Below are positions 20,003 through 30,650 of a DNA stretch of 64,000 nucleotides, in pieces. A program made the translations under genes and the position numbers. Position 1 is the stretch's first letter. Each line of letters opens with the position of its first letter. The stretch is from Rhododendron vialii. Taxonomy: Eukaryota > Streptophyta > Magnoliopsida > Ericales > Ericaceae. Under the pieces are notes generated by a model. That model searched no databases, was not told the DNA's origin, and saw only the letters and a program-made list of their open reading frames with translations. The stretch spans positions 29,028,501-29,092,500 of the forward strand of contig NC_080567.1 in NCBI RefSeq assembly GCF_030253575.1, written 5' to 3'.

Positions 20003-20026
20003 GCCGTTGGATTAAAATCCAACGGC
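20003..20026. repeat. Perfect 24-bp palindrome near the MULE left end
   Basis: GCCGTTGGATT, AA, AATCCAACGGC forms a perfect 11-bp hairpin stem 60 bp inside the terminus, repeated at 28675-28698 in the right arm. A symmetric subterminal site of this kind could bind a dimeric transposase (inference). Confidence 0.75.
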
Positions 20027-20230
20027 CTGGATTAAAAAAGGGAAAAAAGGCTCCAATAATTACACTTTTTCCCCTCCCCCTCACACTTTCCCCCTTCCCC
20101 TTTTTTCTCACCTCTTCGTTCAAACAGAGTCCAGACCAGAGAGACAGACGAGAAGAGAAGAGAAACGCGAAGAGCGAGGAGAGAAGAAGAACGAAGACGA
20201 AGACGAGACGAAGACGTTCACGAACGACGG

Positions 20231-20232
<2 letters not shown>

Positions 20233-20302
<70 letters not shown>
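20233..20302. repeat. CT microsatellite, MULE left arm
   Basis: Pure dinucleotide run of about 70 bp; the right arm has only about 27 bp of GA (28443-28469). Confidence 0.9.
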
Positions 20303-20308
<6 letters not shown>

Positions 20309-20460
20309 GAACTTGAACTCAAAAAATCTCGAACTCAAAATTTCTGAATCGGAAGAAATTGCTCTGAAATTAGGTGATTTTTTTAGGACGAACGACGAAG
20401 AACGAAGAGGAGGAGAAGAACGAAGGAGATCGACTGGAGAACGAGGTATATTTTTCTCTG

Positions 20461-20796
20461 TCATATTTTTCTCTCTCGTTCAAAAAAATTAAAATCTGGT
20501 TCTGATTGGCCCGACTTCCCACCTGAAATGCCCCATTCCCCAGTTTGATTCTTGGGCTCAGCATTGGAACCACCTGAGCCACCCCAACCTGCAGTTTGAT
20601 TCAAGGGTTTAGCTACTGATTTCCCTGCAGTACCCCATCCTCCAGTTTGGGATTTTTCAGCTTTAGACCCACCTGTGCTACCCCAACCTGCAGTTTGATT
20701 TAAGGGTTCAGGTTCTGATTTGCCTGCAGTACCCCATCCACCAGCTTGATTACTGGGTTTCTCAGACTTAGAACCACCAGCATTAGCCACCGGCAA
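20461..20796 (-). pseudogene. WG/GW-repeat coding fragment, left block 1
   Basis: A minus-strand frame of 111 aa consists of about 22-aa repeats such as NQTAGWGSTGGSKAE, QTGGWGTAGKS and NQTAGWGGSGGSNAE, with Trp-Gly pairs about every 20 residues. Such WG/GW arrays are the Argonaute-binding hook of RNA-directed DNA methylation proteins (Pol V subunit NRPE1 C-terminus, SPT5L/KTF1). Which of these is the source I cannot say. It reads outward, toward the element end, and runs into the arm sequence after KSGQSE. There is no upstream promoter or N-terminal domain in view; the ATG at 20796 may be chance. Confidence 0.6.
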
Positions 20797-20925
20797 CGTC
20801 GCTCGATCCAGGTAGTCACAACCTCCGTTACCTTAAAAATTGCTCGTGAGAAAATCATACTTTTTATGGGTTTGTGCTGGATTTGTACTTAATTTGAAAT
20901 TCAAGCCCTAGGGTCAGTTGTTATA
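20782..20925. repeat. Direct repeat inside the MULE, copy 1
   Basis: About 140 bp (GGCAACGTCGCTCGAT, GTAGTCACAACCTCCGTT, GGGTTTGTGCTGG, AATTCAAGCCC) recur with about 85 percent identity at 21338-21480. WG block 1 lies just left of this copy and WG block 2 just right of the other. Confidence 0.8.
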
Positions 20926-21337
20926 TATCAGAATCTTTATCGATTCAAGTCGAGTGAGTGGGGGTTCGATTATGCTGAGTTGTTTGTTGTGTAAAATTCG
21001 TAAAGAAATTTACTTTAAAATCTTTGCACTTTTTTTAAAAAAAATTTCTCGTCTGGCTTCCCTCAAAAAATAGTTTTGTGACGAAAAGCATGCGTACAAA
21101 TTTTTTTTTTACTTTTTTTCTGGTATGGAACTAAAGACTTCCATGAGAACTTATTAGGAATACACGACCAAAGCCAAGAACACTTGCTTTTCACGCGGAA
21201 GCCCTCTGATTTTGTTCGTAAAAGTCAAAACTTTGCACGACTCGATCAGAATAATCACAGCAGCTATTATTTTTAACTTTGTCCGAGTATTAGAAACCAT
21301 CGGCTGAGGCATTCTATCAAACAAACCGAAGTGTATC

Positions 21338-21480
21338 AAGTGCGGCAATGTCGCTCGATTCCGGTAGTCACCAACTCCGTTTCCTTAAAATTACTGGTGA
21401 AAAAATTATATCTTTTCAAGGGTTTCTGCTGGGTTTGTGCTTAATTTGAGTTTCAAGCCCAAGGGTTAGTTTGGTGTTAT
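21338..21480. repeat. Direct repeat inside the MULE, copy 2
   Basis: Second copy of 20782-20925 (GGCAATGTCGCTCGAT, GTAGTCACCAACTCCGTT, GGGTTTGTGCTTAATTTGAG). The sequence between the two (20926-21337) holds no recognised gene. Confidence 0.8.
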
Positions 21481-21665
21481 GCGTTTAAGTGGGCAGAACT
21501 CCCACCCGTAGACCATCCTCCAGTTTGAACCTTTGGTTCTGCCTTAGAAACACCAGTATTGCCCCACCCACCAGTTTGATTTTGAGATTCAGCTATAGAA
21601 CCACCTGTATTACCCCAACCCCCACTTCTATTCTTGGGTTCGGTGTAATTAGAACCACATCCACG
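21480..21665 (-). pseudogene. WG/GW-repeat coding fragment, left block 2
   Basis: The minus-strand frame reads TEPKNRSGGWGNTGGS, ESQNQTGGWGNTGVS and PKVQTGGWSTGGS, three further units of the same WG-repeat family as 20461-20796 and in the same orientation. It is separated from block 1 by the duplicated 140-bp segments, so the captured piece was internally duplicated or interrupted. It is too short to be a gene alone. Confidence 0.6.
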
Positions 21666-21980
21666 ACGAAGATGGCAATTATGTTTGGCTATAATTAGGA
21701 TTTTTTGTTCTGTTACTCGATTAGGGCTTTTTGTTATGTTGTTATGCAAGTTTAGGGATGTTAATTTAGAAACAAAATCAAAATGTTTGGCCGATATTGT
21801 GTTGATTTGTTGAAAAATAAGAGTTTTGATGGGCCATTTGTTTTCATACGCTTTGGTGCCACTGTGAATGTTGACAAAACACTAAATGTTAGCTTATAAA
21901 TTTTATTGCTCATATACTAATTCGATTTGATAGTCTTTGCTATTTCCAGTTACGCATTCTTAAGAAGGAACGAAGAAGAA

Positions 21981-24474
21981 ATGGAAGAAGAACAAATTTC
22001 TAATGTCAATCCAACTCCCTTATTTCCACCACCACCACTGCAAAGGTATATTTCTCTCTCTCATGTAGAAAAATAGGATAGTTACAATCACAATGGTTTA
22101 TTTATTCTTTTGTCTTTTGGTGGGTAGAATGCAGTCTGTAGATGATATACAACTACTATCACCGTCACCTTCTCAACCTTTTGAGGAGTCTGCTAATTCT
22201 TCTGAAGCACTTTACACTCCTGAAGTCAAAAATGAGGTGATACCGAAAATTGCACAACAATTTAAAAGCTTAGAGGATGTTTTCAAAGCTTATAACAATT
22301 ATGCATTCGAAGCTGGTTTTAGTGTGCGAATCAATTCTAGCAAGACGGATAAGAATCGTGAAACCATTAGGAAAGAGTATGTTTGTTACAAAGAAGGGGA
22401 GAGTAAATGTTCTGAGGCCAGTCAACGACAACGGGGTTTAACTAGGGAGAAATGTGGTGCAAAATTAACAGTAGTAAAAAATCGGTCAGGTGAAGGGTTT
22501 GTTGTGACCCAATTTGTGGAGGGGCATAGCCACCCTCTTACGACGCCAAGAAAGAAGCATTTCTTGAAATCTCATCGTCGAGTGTCAGTTGCACAGAAAG
22601 CGTTAACGCAACAACTAGCAGCTGCAAATGTGTCAACCAGCCAACAAATGAGTGTTTTAGAGTTGCAAGCTGGGGGTCTCGAAAATATTGGCTGTTTACG
22701 GCGAGATTTTTATAATTCTCAAAGGGATATGAGGAAATATGTAGATGGACATGACGCCAACATGTTGAAAGAGCTTTTTGAGACTGAAAAAGAAAAGAAT
22801 CAAGGTTTTACGTATACAATCGAGGAAGATGATGAGCACAGGCTAACCCATTGTTTTTGGGCCGATGCGACGTCTAGGAAGTCATATCAGTATTTCGGTG
22901 ACGTGGTGGTATTTGATACTACATATAACACGAACAAATATTGCTTGATGTTTGCACCTTTATTAGGGGTTAACCACCACGGGCAGACAACGCTTTTTGG
23001 GTGTGCCTTCTTAAGTGACGAAAAAAGTGAATCATTTGAGTGGCTTTTCAAGGAATTTTTGAAAGCGATGCCTGGACCACCGCCCAAAATGATCATAACT
23101 GATCAAGATCCGGCAATGACAAGAGCAATTGCTTGTGCTCTTCCCAATACGTTTCATAGATATTGTATTTGGCACATTGTTAGTAAATTTTCTGAGAAAA
23201 TAGGTGCATTGGCATACAAAGAACATTATGAAGAGTTCAAGAAATGCATTTGGAATTCCGAGAGCCCTGAAGAGTTTGACGCAACATGGGCATATATTGT
23301 AGGAAAATCGAACTTGTCCACCCATCAATGGTTGCAGGCCATGTACGAAATTCGTGGCAGATGGGTTCCTGCATATACGAGACACATTTTCTCTGCCCAC
23401 ATGACAAGTAGTCAAAGGGCTGAAATTTCTCATGCATTCTTCAAGAGGTATTTGTCTGACAATAATTCAATGTATGAATTTGTGACACGGTTCGAAAGGG
23501 CACTTGCACGTCTACGACATAATGAATTAGATTTGGACCACAAAGATATAAATGAGAAGCCAGTCCTGAAAACCTCATGGTCGATGGAAAAGAAAATGAG
23601 TGAGTTATACACACTCCATTCATTTAAGAAATTTCAGGAGGAAATATTTCAGGTTGGTGCATATGTTCTTACGATACTACATGAGGATGAATGTCGCTCT
23701 GTGTGGAAGGTTCATAGGGAAGAAATGGAAGGTTCGAGAGGTCGTGAGGTGTTGGTAGACAAGTCATCGAACCGTGTGAGTTGTAGTTGTCAGATGTTTG
23801 AATTTGACGGAATTCCATGTCGACACTTGTTGGCATACTTGTCTTTAATGCAGATTAGAGAACTCCCTAGCACATACATTTTGCTAAGGTGGACTAAAAC
23901 TGCAAAAGCAGGCAGAGTTTTTGATGACTTGGGCAGTCATCAAAAACTCTTATGTGACAGTTCACTTTTGGTGAGGCGACAAGGTGTCTTTCAACTTGCT
24001 TATACAGTTCTTGATGACGCTGTATTAGATGAAGAAGGAACTGAAATTGTGCGAGAAGCATTGCTATCTAGTCAAAAGAAGATTGCATTTATGAGGGGTT
24101 CTCGTCAAGATGGTTCAACGAGTTCTATCCAATTGCCTATTTCTCTCGGAAGCCAACATGGTTTGAAAGAACCACTGAAAGTTAGGGCAAAGGGTTGTGG
24201 TAAGCGTTTGAAAGGAGGGAAAGAGAAGGCCGTCAAGAAAAGTAGGAAATGTCATGGGTGTGGGTTATTGGGGCAGTCGCATGACAAAAGAAATTGTCCG
24301 AAGCTTATGAACACGTAAGTGTACTTGTCTATTTATAAATTAAACTTGATTGTTTACATGCATAATATATTGTACTTGTTGTCTTATTTTTTTAGGTCTT
24401 CACAAGATGCTACTATGTATGACGACGACGACGACGACGACTTTGCCGATGAATGTATGTGTTTGCTTAAGTGA
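21981..24474 (+). CDS. FAR1-type Mutator (MULE) transposase
   Basis: Three exons (21981-22045, 22128-24314, 24396-24474) give 776 aa without a lesion. In order: Pro-rich start; FAR1-like DNA-binding zinc domain about 65-155 (EYVCYKEG, KCGAKL, GHSHPL); MULE transposase core with catalytic acids readable as Asp285 (FDTTY), Asp347 (TDQD) and Glu454 (SQRAEISHAF); SWIM zinc finger about 572-595 (CSCQMFEFDGIPCRH); CCHC-like knuckle about 727-747 (KCHGCGLLGQSHDKRNC); Asp tract near the end. The last exon can be read through to TGA at 24472-24474; a splice at 24454 would stop at once instead. FHY3/FAR1 light-signalling factors share this architecture, but the flanking 0.7-kb inverted arms argue that this is an element-borne, possibly active transposase. 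Confidence 0.88.
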
Positions 24475-26210
24475 ATTACGGACTTCAAATAGGTAGTCAA
24501 ATACGAACTTGAATGCTAATTTTTTTTATGTTTCAGGAACTATATGGGTTTGCGGGTATGGAGATGACATTAGCAAGGCACAGGCTACATGATATGTGTT
24601 TTTGAGGATGTTGTCTGCTATTGGATCTGTTTTAATAGGTCCCATCTTATTTAATAGGTCCCATCTCTGGGAATGCCCTGAAGGACGACATTAGCATTAG
24701 ATTTTCATGCTTTTACTGAAGTGGTTCTGGTTGTTTCACTCTCCATTCTGGTCTAATTTTAGAACTGTACTGTATAACTCTTACTGTAGGAGGATCGGGT
24801 TATGGTAATTCATGATGTGTTTATTTATATCAACTTCCCAATCTAGAGCCGGGCCAATGTTAGATGATCCTTTCAGGATCACACTTCTAAACCTTGTCTA
24901 CAATAATCACTTGTAACGGGGGAAGAGGTAAAATGGGAGAAAAAAGATACACAATGATTGTAAAATGGATGTCTTTTGTGAACTTTGGAGTTTTTAAATT
25001 GGAAGCGAAAAAAGATACACAATGATATTGCTGATCATGTTCAATCTCCCCGAGCAAAGAGAAGTGGTTGGTTGAGTTTTGCTTCCGCTACTTTTATACT
25101 GACAATAGAAAAAAATTAATTGATGATATGGCAAGGGATTCAGTTGGTCATTAATTTTAAAGATCATTGCTTTGGGTGTTTGATTTGTTTCTAGGAAGCA
25201 TCAAAGTATTTTTTATAACTCCTGTGTTCGGGGACCAATCTCATCGTTCATTTGCGGGGGTCCTTATTAAAGTTAGAGCAAAACTTTTCATACATTGACC
25301 CTAAAAGAGTTGACAACACCTCAACGTTTTTTAACCTAAAGCCTTAGTTAGGAGAGAGCAAGCCCCTAAGTCATTGGCCTTGTGGACACCCCATTGGTCA
25401 AACCATTCCTTTTTTTTTAATGTTACACCTATTCTTTGGGATGCCAAAATACCGATACACGGCAGAATCAGAGAGATGAGTTTGAACAAAACATGGGATC
25501 TCTAAACAGTGTATATGGAAATTTCCGCGCAAATTAGAGATGGAAAAAGAAGACCAGCTGTCCTTGATATGCATTTCTGTAGCAGAACACTACCAAAGGG
25601 GATGCGATGGTCCACCAACCCAATGGCTTGTAACTAAGGTAATTATAAGATCAATAGAGAAATTTAGGGAATAAGGATTGTCCAATTTGAGCTTTAATGA
25701 AGTTTGTCCAACTCTTCCACGGAAGAGAATAAATATTCCCTAGAAGAGTATATTTTAAATCCGGACCATTAATTGGTTACAGTAGAAGTTCCATACGCGA
25801 AATCGAATCCGGCACTGAAATACATATAATATTTACGCATACGTAAAAGTCAAGACACAAATGCCATCCACAGTACAAAAGATCAGTATCGCCTAGTTCA
25901 ACAGAAGTGACTTCAAGTTCACTAGTATATCCACCATCGCCACCACTGATATTCTTGATATCCATAGCAGACCCAAATGCAAAACCTCGGTCTACAGTTA
26001 ACTTTGTCCAAGTACCCCTAACCTACAGTACACTCCCTTCTATATTCACAAGCTTTCCACTGTCCAAGAAATCAAAGTGCAAGTTTCAATGGTGGCACAT
26101 TCCAGTAGCTCACAAAAATACTATTCAAAAGCGGTCAACTACACAATCATGCGGCCAAATGCTAGTTCCGGTTAAGAGATACTACTACTACTACCACTAC
26201 CACTACTTGA
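24475..26210. other. Internal MULE DNA without a recognised gene
   Basis: No domain recognised. A minus-strand frame around 25777-26030 is open for about 85 codons (GFAFGSAMDIKNISGGDGGY) but shows no known motif and may be another captured scrap. Confidence 0.45.
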
Positions 26211-26212
26211 GA

Positions 26213-26780
26213 TCACTGGCTGCTTTTGCCACACATGTACGACACAACACAAAAAAAAATAATCCAAAGGTAATTCCAGTTCATTTTCCCCTCATTTCTC
26301 ATTCTCTTTCGCATTGCATCAATCTCCTTCTGCATGGCTTCAATCTTCATCTGCATTGTGATTGTTGTCCTCTGCATTTCTTCACTAATGCTCATGGATG
26401 CTGAACTCTCACATTGTTCAACAGTCCTCACAGCCTTTTTTTTTTTCTAAACCATCATTGGCCCCAAATCAGCCCTTCCTTGCGAAATACAAGGCTCATA
26501 CCAGCAAAAAAAACCACAATCTGAAGAACGTTCGACCTAGGGTTTTTTAAACACAATCCAAAAAACACAATAACAACTTAGGTTTCAACTCCAACGAACA
26601 ACAATAGAATAACTTGGGGCAATGCATGCAGCTCACCTTATAATTTGCACATCCGAAGAACCTTCGACCTGGGTTCTTTTGTGTTCCAGATTTCCTCAAT
26701 ATTGTTGGTTCTCCGCAATAACAAAAGATCCCAAAATCGGGATCACCACTTCCATTGTTATCCCAACTACTTCCTTCCAT
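26213..26780 (-). pseudogene. GRF zinc-finger / coiled-coil / TM protein gene inside the MULE
   Basis: Exon 1 starts at 26780 (MEGSSWDNNGSGDPDFG) and carries the first half of a GRF finger (CYCGEP, GRRFFGCANYK) up to a GT at about 26638. A likely acceptor CCTAG near 26538 continues in frame with SSDCGFFCWYEP, completing the Cys pattern. The frame then hits TAG at about 26448, immediately before an 11-A run, yet continues in the same frame with a coiled coil (MQMKIEAMQKEIDAMRKRM) and a C-terminal membrane segment (NYLWIIFFCVVSYMCG). Small GRF-finger plus coiled-coil plus TM proteins are abundant in plant genomes. One in-frame stop separates finger and coiled coil; either it is a pseudogene or the two halves are separate products. 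Confidence 0.65.
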
Positions 26781-27963
26781 TAAATGGGTTGCTTGTCTTA
26801 TGATTCTCCTCCTATAATGTAAAAATTGGCAAAGAGTTATCTAATTCTAAGGCCACAGAGTGTGCCGCAATATGTAAATGTCTTTGCAGTAGTAAAATCA
26901 AGTATTGAGAATCAAATCCAAGTCACATAGGGTGCTCTTTGCCATAGTTCACATAATACTAAAAGACTACAGGGGAGGTAGCATCCAATTTTTATTAGGT
27001 AAAATCCTAGATGTTATGTGAGTACAAAAATTCAAAGTAACCATGCTCAAGTGAAACTTCTAAGAATGTAGTTTCATGAAGCATGAGTCAACATAGAGGG
27101 AGAATATAAGAGAATATGTGAAGCACTTGATCCAGATCTCAGACCAATGTCGTAGGATAAAACATGGGCCCATTCACTGAATTTAAACATCCATCTAAAG
27201 AAAATAATTCATCTTAGAATTTGAATAAATGTGGAGGAAAGGGTTGGATTATGATAATACTAAAAATAAAAAGTTTCACATTCAAAATTTACACACCCAT
27301 ATGAAGCCCGTTTATCAGTCAAGAATCCCCCAGCCATAACCTCGTGTCCGGTCCCTTCATGAAAACAAAGGGTCAAGTGGATCATATTGTTTAGACTAAG
27401 AAAAATCACTCCTTTTTAGTACCCAAAGCCACCATCTTCGAGTTTTTTAGGACAGATGCCATACTAATCAAAATACTTTGCTAATTTCGAATCCCAAAAA
27501 AAAAGCCCTAATTTTTTGCCAATTTCGAATGGGCAAAAGAAGCCCTAACCATTTTTTTTTTTGGGATTATCTAATCATCGTATTATATTCAATCCGTCAA
27601 GTTTTATTCATATAAAGCTAATGAGGAAAACCAATCCTATTGTCTTTACAATCAAAACACAGCACTTGAAAAAAAAAAATGATTATATTGCCTTTCTTTC
27701 ACGCAGCGAAAAGCAGCTGGTTTCACAAGGAATGAGAAATCAAACAATAACTGATAAATAGCACAAAAAGCTCAAATAAGCAACAAAAAGGATGCATAAG
27801 CTGTTAGGGTTTCCAAAATCACACATCTACTAACACAATTCCAGAATCGAAATCAAAACCCTAACAAAAAAGGGTTCAAATCAGTCAAACATTCGTTCTT
27901 AGTCGTTTGTCCTAAAAAAAGAAAAACCTAATTTTTTAGAAAAATCTTCCGAAGCAGAAGCTG
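26781..27963. other. Internal MULE DNA without a recognised gene
   Basis: AT-rich, with A/T homopolymers and short frames only. A 25-bp segment TTTAGAAAAATCTTCCGAA at about 27936 recurs at 28226, bracketing the WG fragment of the right arm. Confidence 0.5.
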
Positions 27964-28758
27964 AACCCTTGAATCAAACTGCAGGTTGGGGTGGCTCAGG
28001 TGGTTCCAATGCTGAGCCCAAGAATCAAACTAGGGAATGGGGCATTTCAGGTGGGAAGTCAGGCCAATCAGAAGCTGAGTTAAGTAGCTGGGGAAAAACC
28101 AAAAAGGAAGGGGCAATAAGTTGGAGAAATTCCATGGATACCCAGGAGAGTACTCCTGTTATGGGATCCGGAGAAAATTCCTGGGGCAAACCAGCAAGCG
28201 GAAGCAAATCAGTGTGGAATAATTTTTAGAAAAATCTTCCGAACCAGATTTTAATTTTTTTGAACGAGAGAGAAAAATATGACAGAGAAAAATATACCTC
28301 CTTCTCCAGTCGATCTCCTTCGTTCTCCTCCTCCTCTTCGTTCATCGTCGTTCGTCCTAAAAAAATCACCTAATTTCAGAGCAATTTCTTCCGATTCAGA
28401 AATTTTGAGTTCGAGATTTTTTGAGTTCAAGTTCGAGAGTTCGAGAGAGAGAGAGAGAGAGAGAGAGATACCGTCGTTCGTGAACGTCTTCGTCTCGTCT
28501 TCGTCTTCGTTCTTCTTCTCTCCTCGCTCTTCGCGTTTCTCTTCTCTTCTCGTCTGTCTCTCTGGTCTGGACTCTGTTTGAACGAAGAGGTGAGAAAAAA
28601 GGGGAAGGGGGAAAGTGTGAGGGGGAGGGGAAAAAGTGTAATTATTGGAGCCTTTTTTCCCTTTTTTAATCCAGGCCGTTGGATTTTAATCCAACGGCTC
28701 ACAGCACAGTCCCGGACCATTCCCAAATCCGGGATCCTGGATCAGAACCGGAGTGTAT
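27964..28758. repeat. MULE right inverted arm
   Basis: Reverse complement of 19943-20609, longer by a 172-bp segment (about 28071-28242) that encodes the C-terminal part of the WG fragment, so the right arm is the more complete version. Contains the palindrome 28675-28698. Confidence 0.85.
27966..28229 (+). pseudogene. WG/GW-repeat coding fragment with natural C-terminus, right arm
   Basis: A plus-strand frame ends in TAG at 28227-28229. It starts with the same units as the left arm (NQTAGWGGSGGSNAE, EWGISGGKSGQSE) and continues with SSWGKTKKEG, SWRNSMDTQES, NSWGKPASG and VWNNF before the stop. The extra 50 residues look like the end of the source gene's WG platform. As in the left arm it reads outward. 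Family assignment (NRPE1 or SPT5L/KTF1-like) is from repeat style only. Confidence 0.6.
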
Positions 28759-30392
28759 GTATATATATATATATATGGTATATATATATTTGAATTTCTT
28801 TGCACCAATATAAAGGGCTTGATTCGTTCTTTAATTTGGTGTAAAAAAATTATAAAAAATATGCATGAAAGTATTTTATTTTCCAATCCAAAAATTTCAT
28901 TGACTTTTTGCAGAAGAAAAGTAATTTAGGATGGTTGAGTAGCACAAAGTATGTTCCTAATGGAAACAAAAAAACGCTGACTTTGGGTAATTAGTTGGAA
29001 CGGATCAGTCGGTGGTGTTGGATTAACTTGTGGAGTAATTATTCAGCGGTCACATGGTGTTGCAATACTCTTGTCCACCACACGTTTTTGCAGAGTTGAT
29101 ATACTTTGTATTGAGCCCCACAAACATGTGTGGCAGATAAAGATGTTGAGGCATCACGTGACGGTGTTTCAACAACAATAATAATTTTTTGTTAAGCTCC
29201 TGCGACAACGGCTGGGTTGTTTGATTGCCGGTTTCCTTTCTCCGTTTGGATTGGCCAAAGGTGGCATGGTGGTGATCGGAGGCGGATGGTCGGCGGTTTG
29301 GATTTGGTTGCTGTCTGATTGGTGGCCGACGGGCTAAAGATTTGTAAAGGTAGGTTTTGTTTTGGGTTTTTGGGGGTTGGGCTTGCTTCTTTGATTGTGC
29401 TTAATTGTAAGATTTAGATTTTTTAGATCATCTGGTGTTTTGAGCTTCATCTGTAATATTTGGACTTTGAGGCCTTTAAATGTTTTGGGCTTTGCCCTTA
29501 GGAGCGTATGGGTTTGTCTCATCTGATTGTTTTATTCAACCTTTAGTCGGAAATCTCTTTCTCCATCCCCTTAATAAAATGTTACTTTTACCAATAAAAA
29601 AAAATAGTAATTATTTTTTCTAGATTTTGTGACGGTGTAGTGGATTTCCACTAATTAAGAGTTGGGTGTATTCCGAAATTCTCTCTCGTTCCCAAACTTC
29701 TACACCAAATAGAACGTGCCAATTAGTTTTAGGGCAAAAATGTTTTGTAGAATTTTTCCTCATTAATCAGATCTAATTTTTAATTCATTTTCTGAATTTG
29801 CACAATCTACCTTATAAAACACATGTTGATCCAAGGGTTGAGATTCATTTGATTCAAGGGCTGATGTGTGCTCTCCAACTCTCTTAAGAAAATACCCACA
29901 CTCTTGTAAATATATAACAAAATGTCATCAGTTCTTTTTACCGACTGCTCGACTTCTAGTATTGAGATAAAAAAACAAAAATATATTACAAAAATACTCG
30001 TGCCTACGGCACGAGCAAACACTAGTTCTAGTGAAATTGTCCCACGTATGATGCAACCCCATTCAAATGATAACTTTTTCCTCCCTTTGAGGATAAATTT
30101 TTGGGTGCCGGGTGGTCGTGCCCCTGTGTGTGTCCGAGCAGCGTATCCGAGCTATTCAAAAGTGTGTTGGACGGTTCAGATTGAAACTCACTCTCTCTAT
30201 GTCCTCTTACCCCACCACTCTCTCTCCTCTTTCTCTCTTCGAATTTGAAATGAATGGCCTGAATGCGCTGCTCGGGCACCACGTGATGCCTTGCTCTGCA
30301 CCCAAAATTTCTCCCTTTTGAGAGTAGAATTTGATAACCACCAATCAATAAGTGTGGATATTATACGTTCAATGGTAAAGAATTTAAATTTT
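28759..30392. repeat. Segmental duplication, copy C (right of the MULE)
   Basis: From TTCTTTGCACC the sequence follows copy A from about 2055 onward, but only in islands: 28795-28955 (A 2055-2210), 29640-29790 (A 2895-3030) and 30030-30392 (A 3066-3262). The intervening 28956-29640 is unrelated and lacks the CCGAACC tract. Similarity ends exactly where copies A and B begin the CACTA-like terminus. Copy C is older and more diverged than A and B. Confidence 0.75.
30095..30310. mobile_element. 216-bp MITE inserted in copy C
   Basis: Ends AAATTTTTGGGTGC and GCACCCAAAATTT form inverted repeats. CTCCCTTTGAG before and CTCCCTTTTGAG after the element look like a target duplication of about 10-11 bp, and the matching place in copies A and B (about 3118) has one such word and no insert. 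Likely Mutator- or hAT-derived. Confidence 0.7.
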
Positions 30393-30650
30393 CAATATGC
30401 GTTTTGAACTTAATTAGGAATACCCCGTTTACAAACTCTGTGCATGTTTCATGAATATTGAAACACTTTTTGCAAATGAATTGCTGTCAATCGGAAGGCA
30501 TGGATTGAACAATGCTAACATATGCGGAAAAAAAATTGAATAAGGATAAAAATAAAAATAAAAGTTATCCACAATACCCCGTTTAGTATAATTTTTTCTT
30601 TTGAAACGCAATAAAGTAATTGGAAGGCATGGAAATAAGGGAAATGATTT

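Larger units (their letters stand above)
19943..20609. repeat. MULE left inverted arm
   Basis: Reverse complement of 27964-28758. It differs by a much longer CT run (20233-20302 against 27 bp on the right) and by lacking the 172 bp at about 28071-28242 of the right arm; the deletion ends share a GAA word. The outer part reads inward like a CT/GAA-rich plant 5'UTR with GTATCT and GTATAT donor-like sites, so it could lead transcripts toward the transposase at 21981 (inference). Confidence 0.85.
19943..28758. mobile_element. 8.8-kb Mutator-like element (MULE) with long inverted arms
   Basis: The ends are ATACACTCCGGTTCTGATCC and its reverse complement. The arms match over about 0.67 kb (left, 19943-20609) and 0.79 kb (right, 27964-28758). 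Inside are a FAR1-type MULE transposase, a GRF-finger gene and WG-repeat fragments. The element sits in the third segmental copy: the left flank (CGTCGTGCATATATA) and right flank (TTCTTTGCACC onward) are adjacent in copies A (about 2034-2062) and B (about 14032-14060). The target was an AT dinucleotide stretch, so the target-site duplication cannot be read with certainty. MULE family by transposase and arm length; the exact clade is not settled. Confidence 0.88.

Noticed and set aside
20120-20464. Arg-Glu repeat protein in the MULE arm
   Set aside because: Translation of the CT/GA microsatellite, not a gene.
22093-22128. Start of the transposase at 22093 (MVYLFFCLLVG...)
   Set aside because: That stretch has the features of intron 1 ending in GGTAG; the exon at 21981 joins in frame and gives the usual polar N-terminus.
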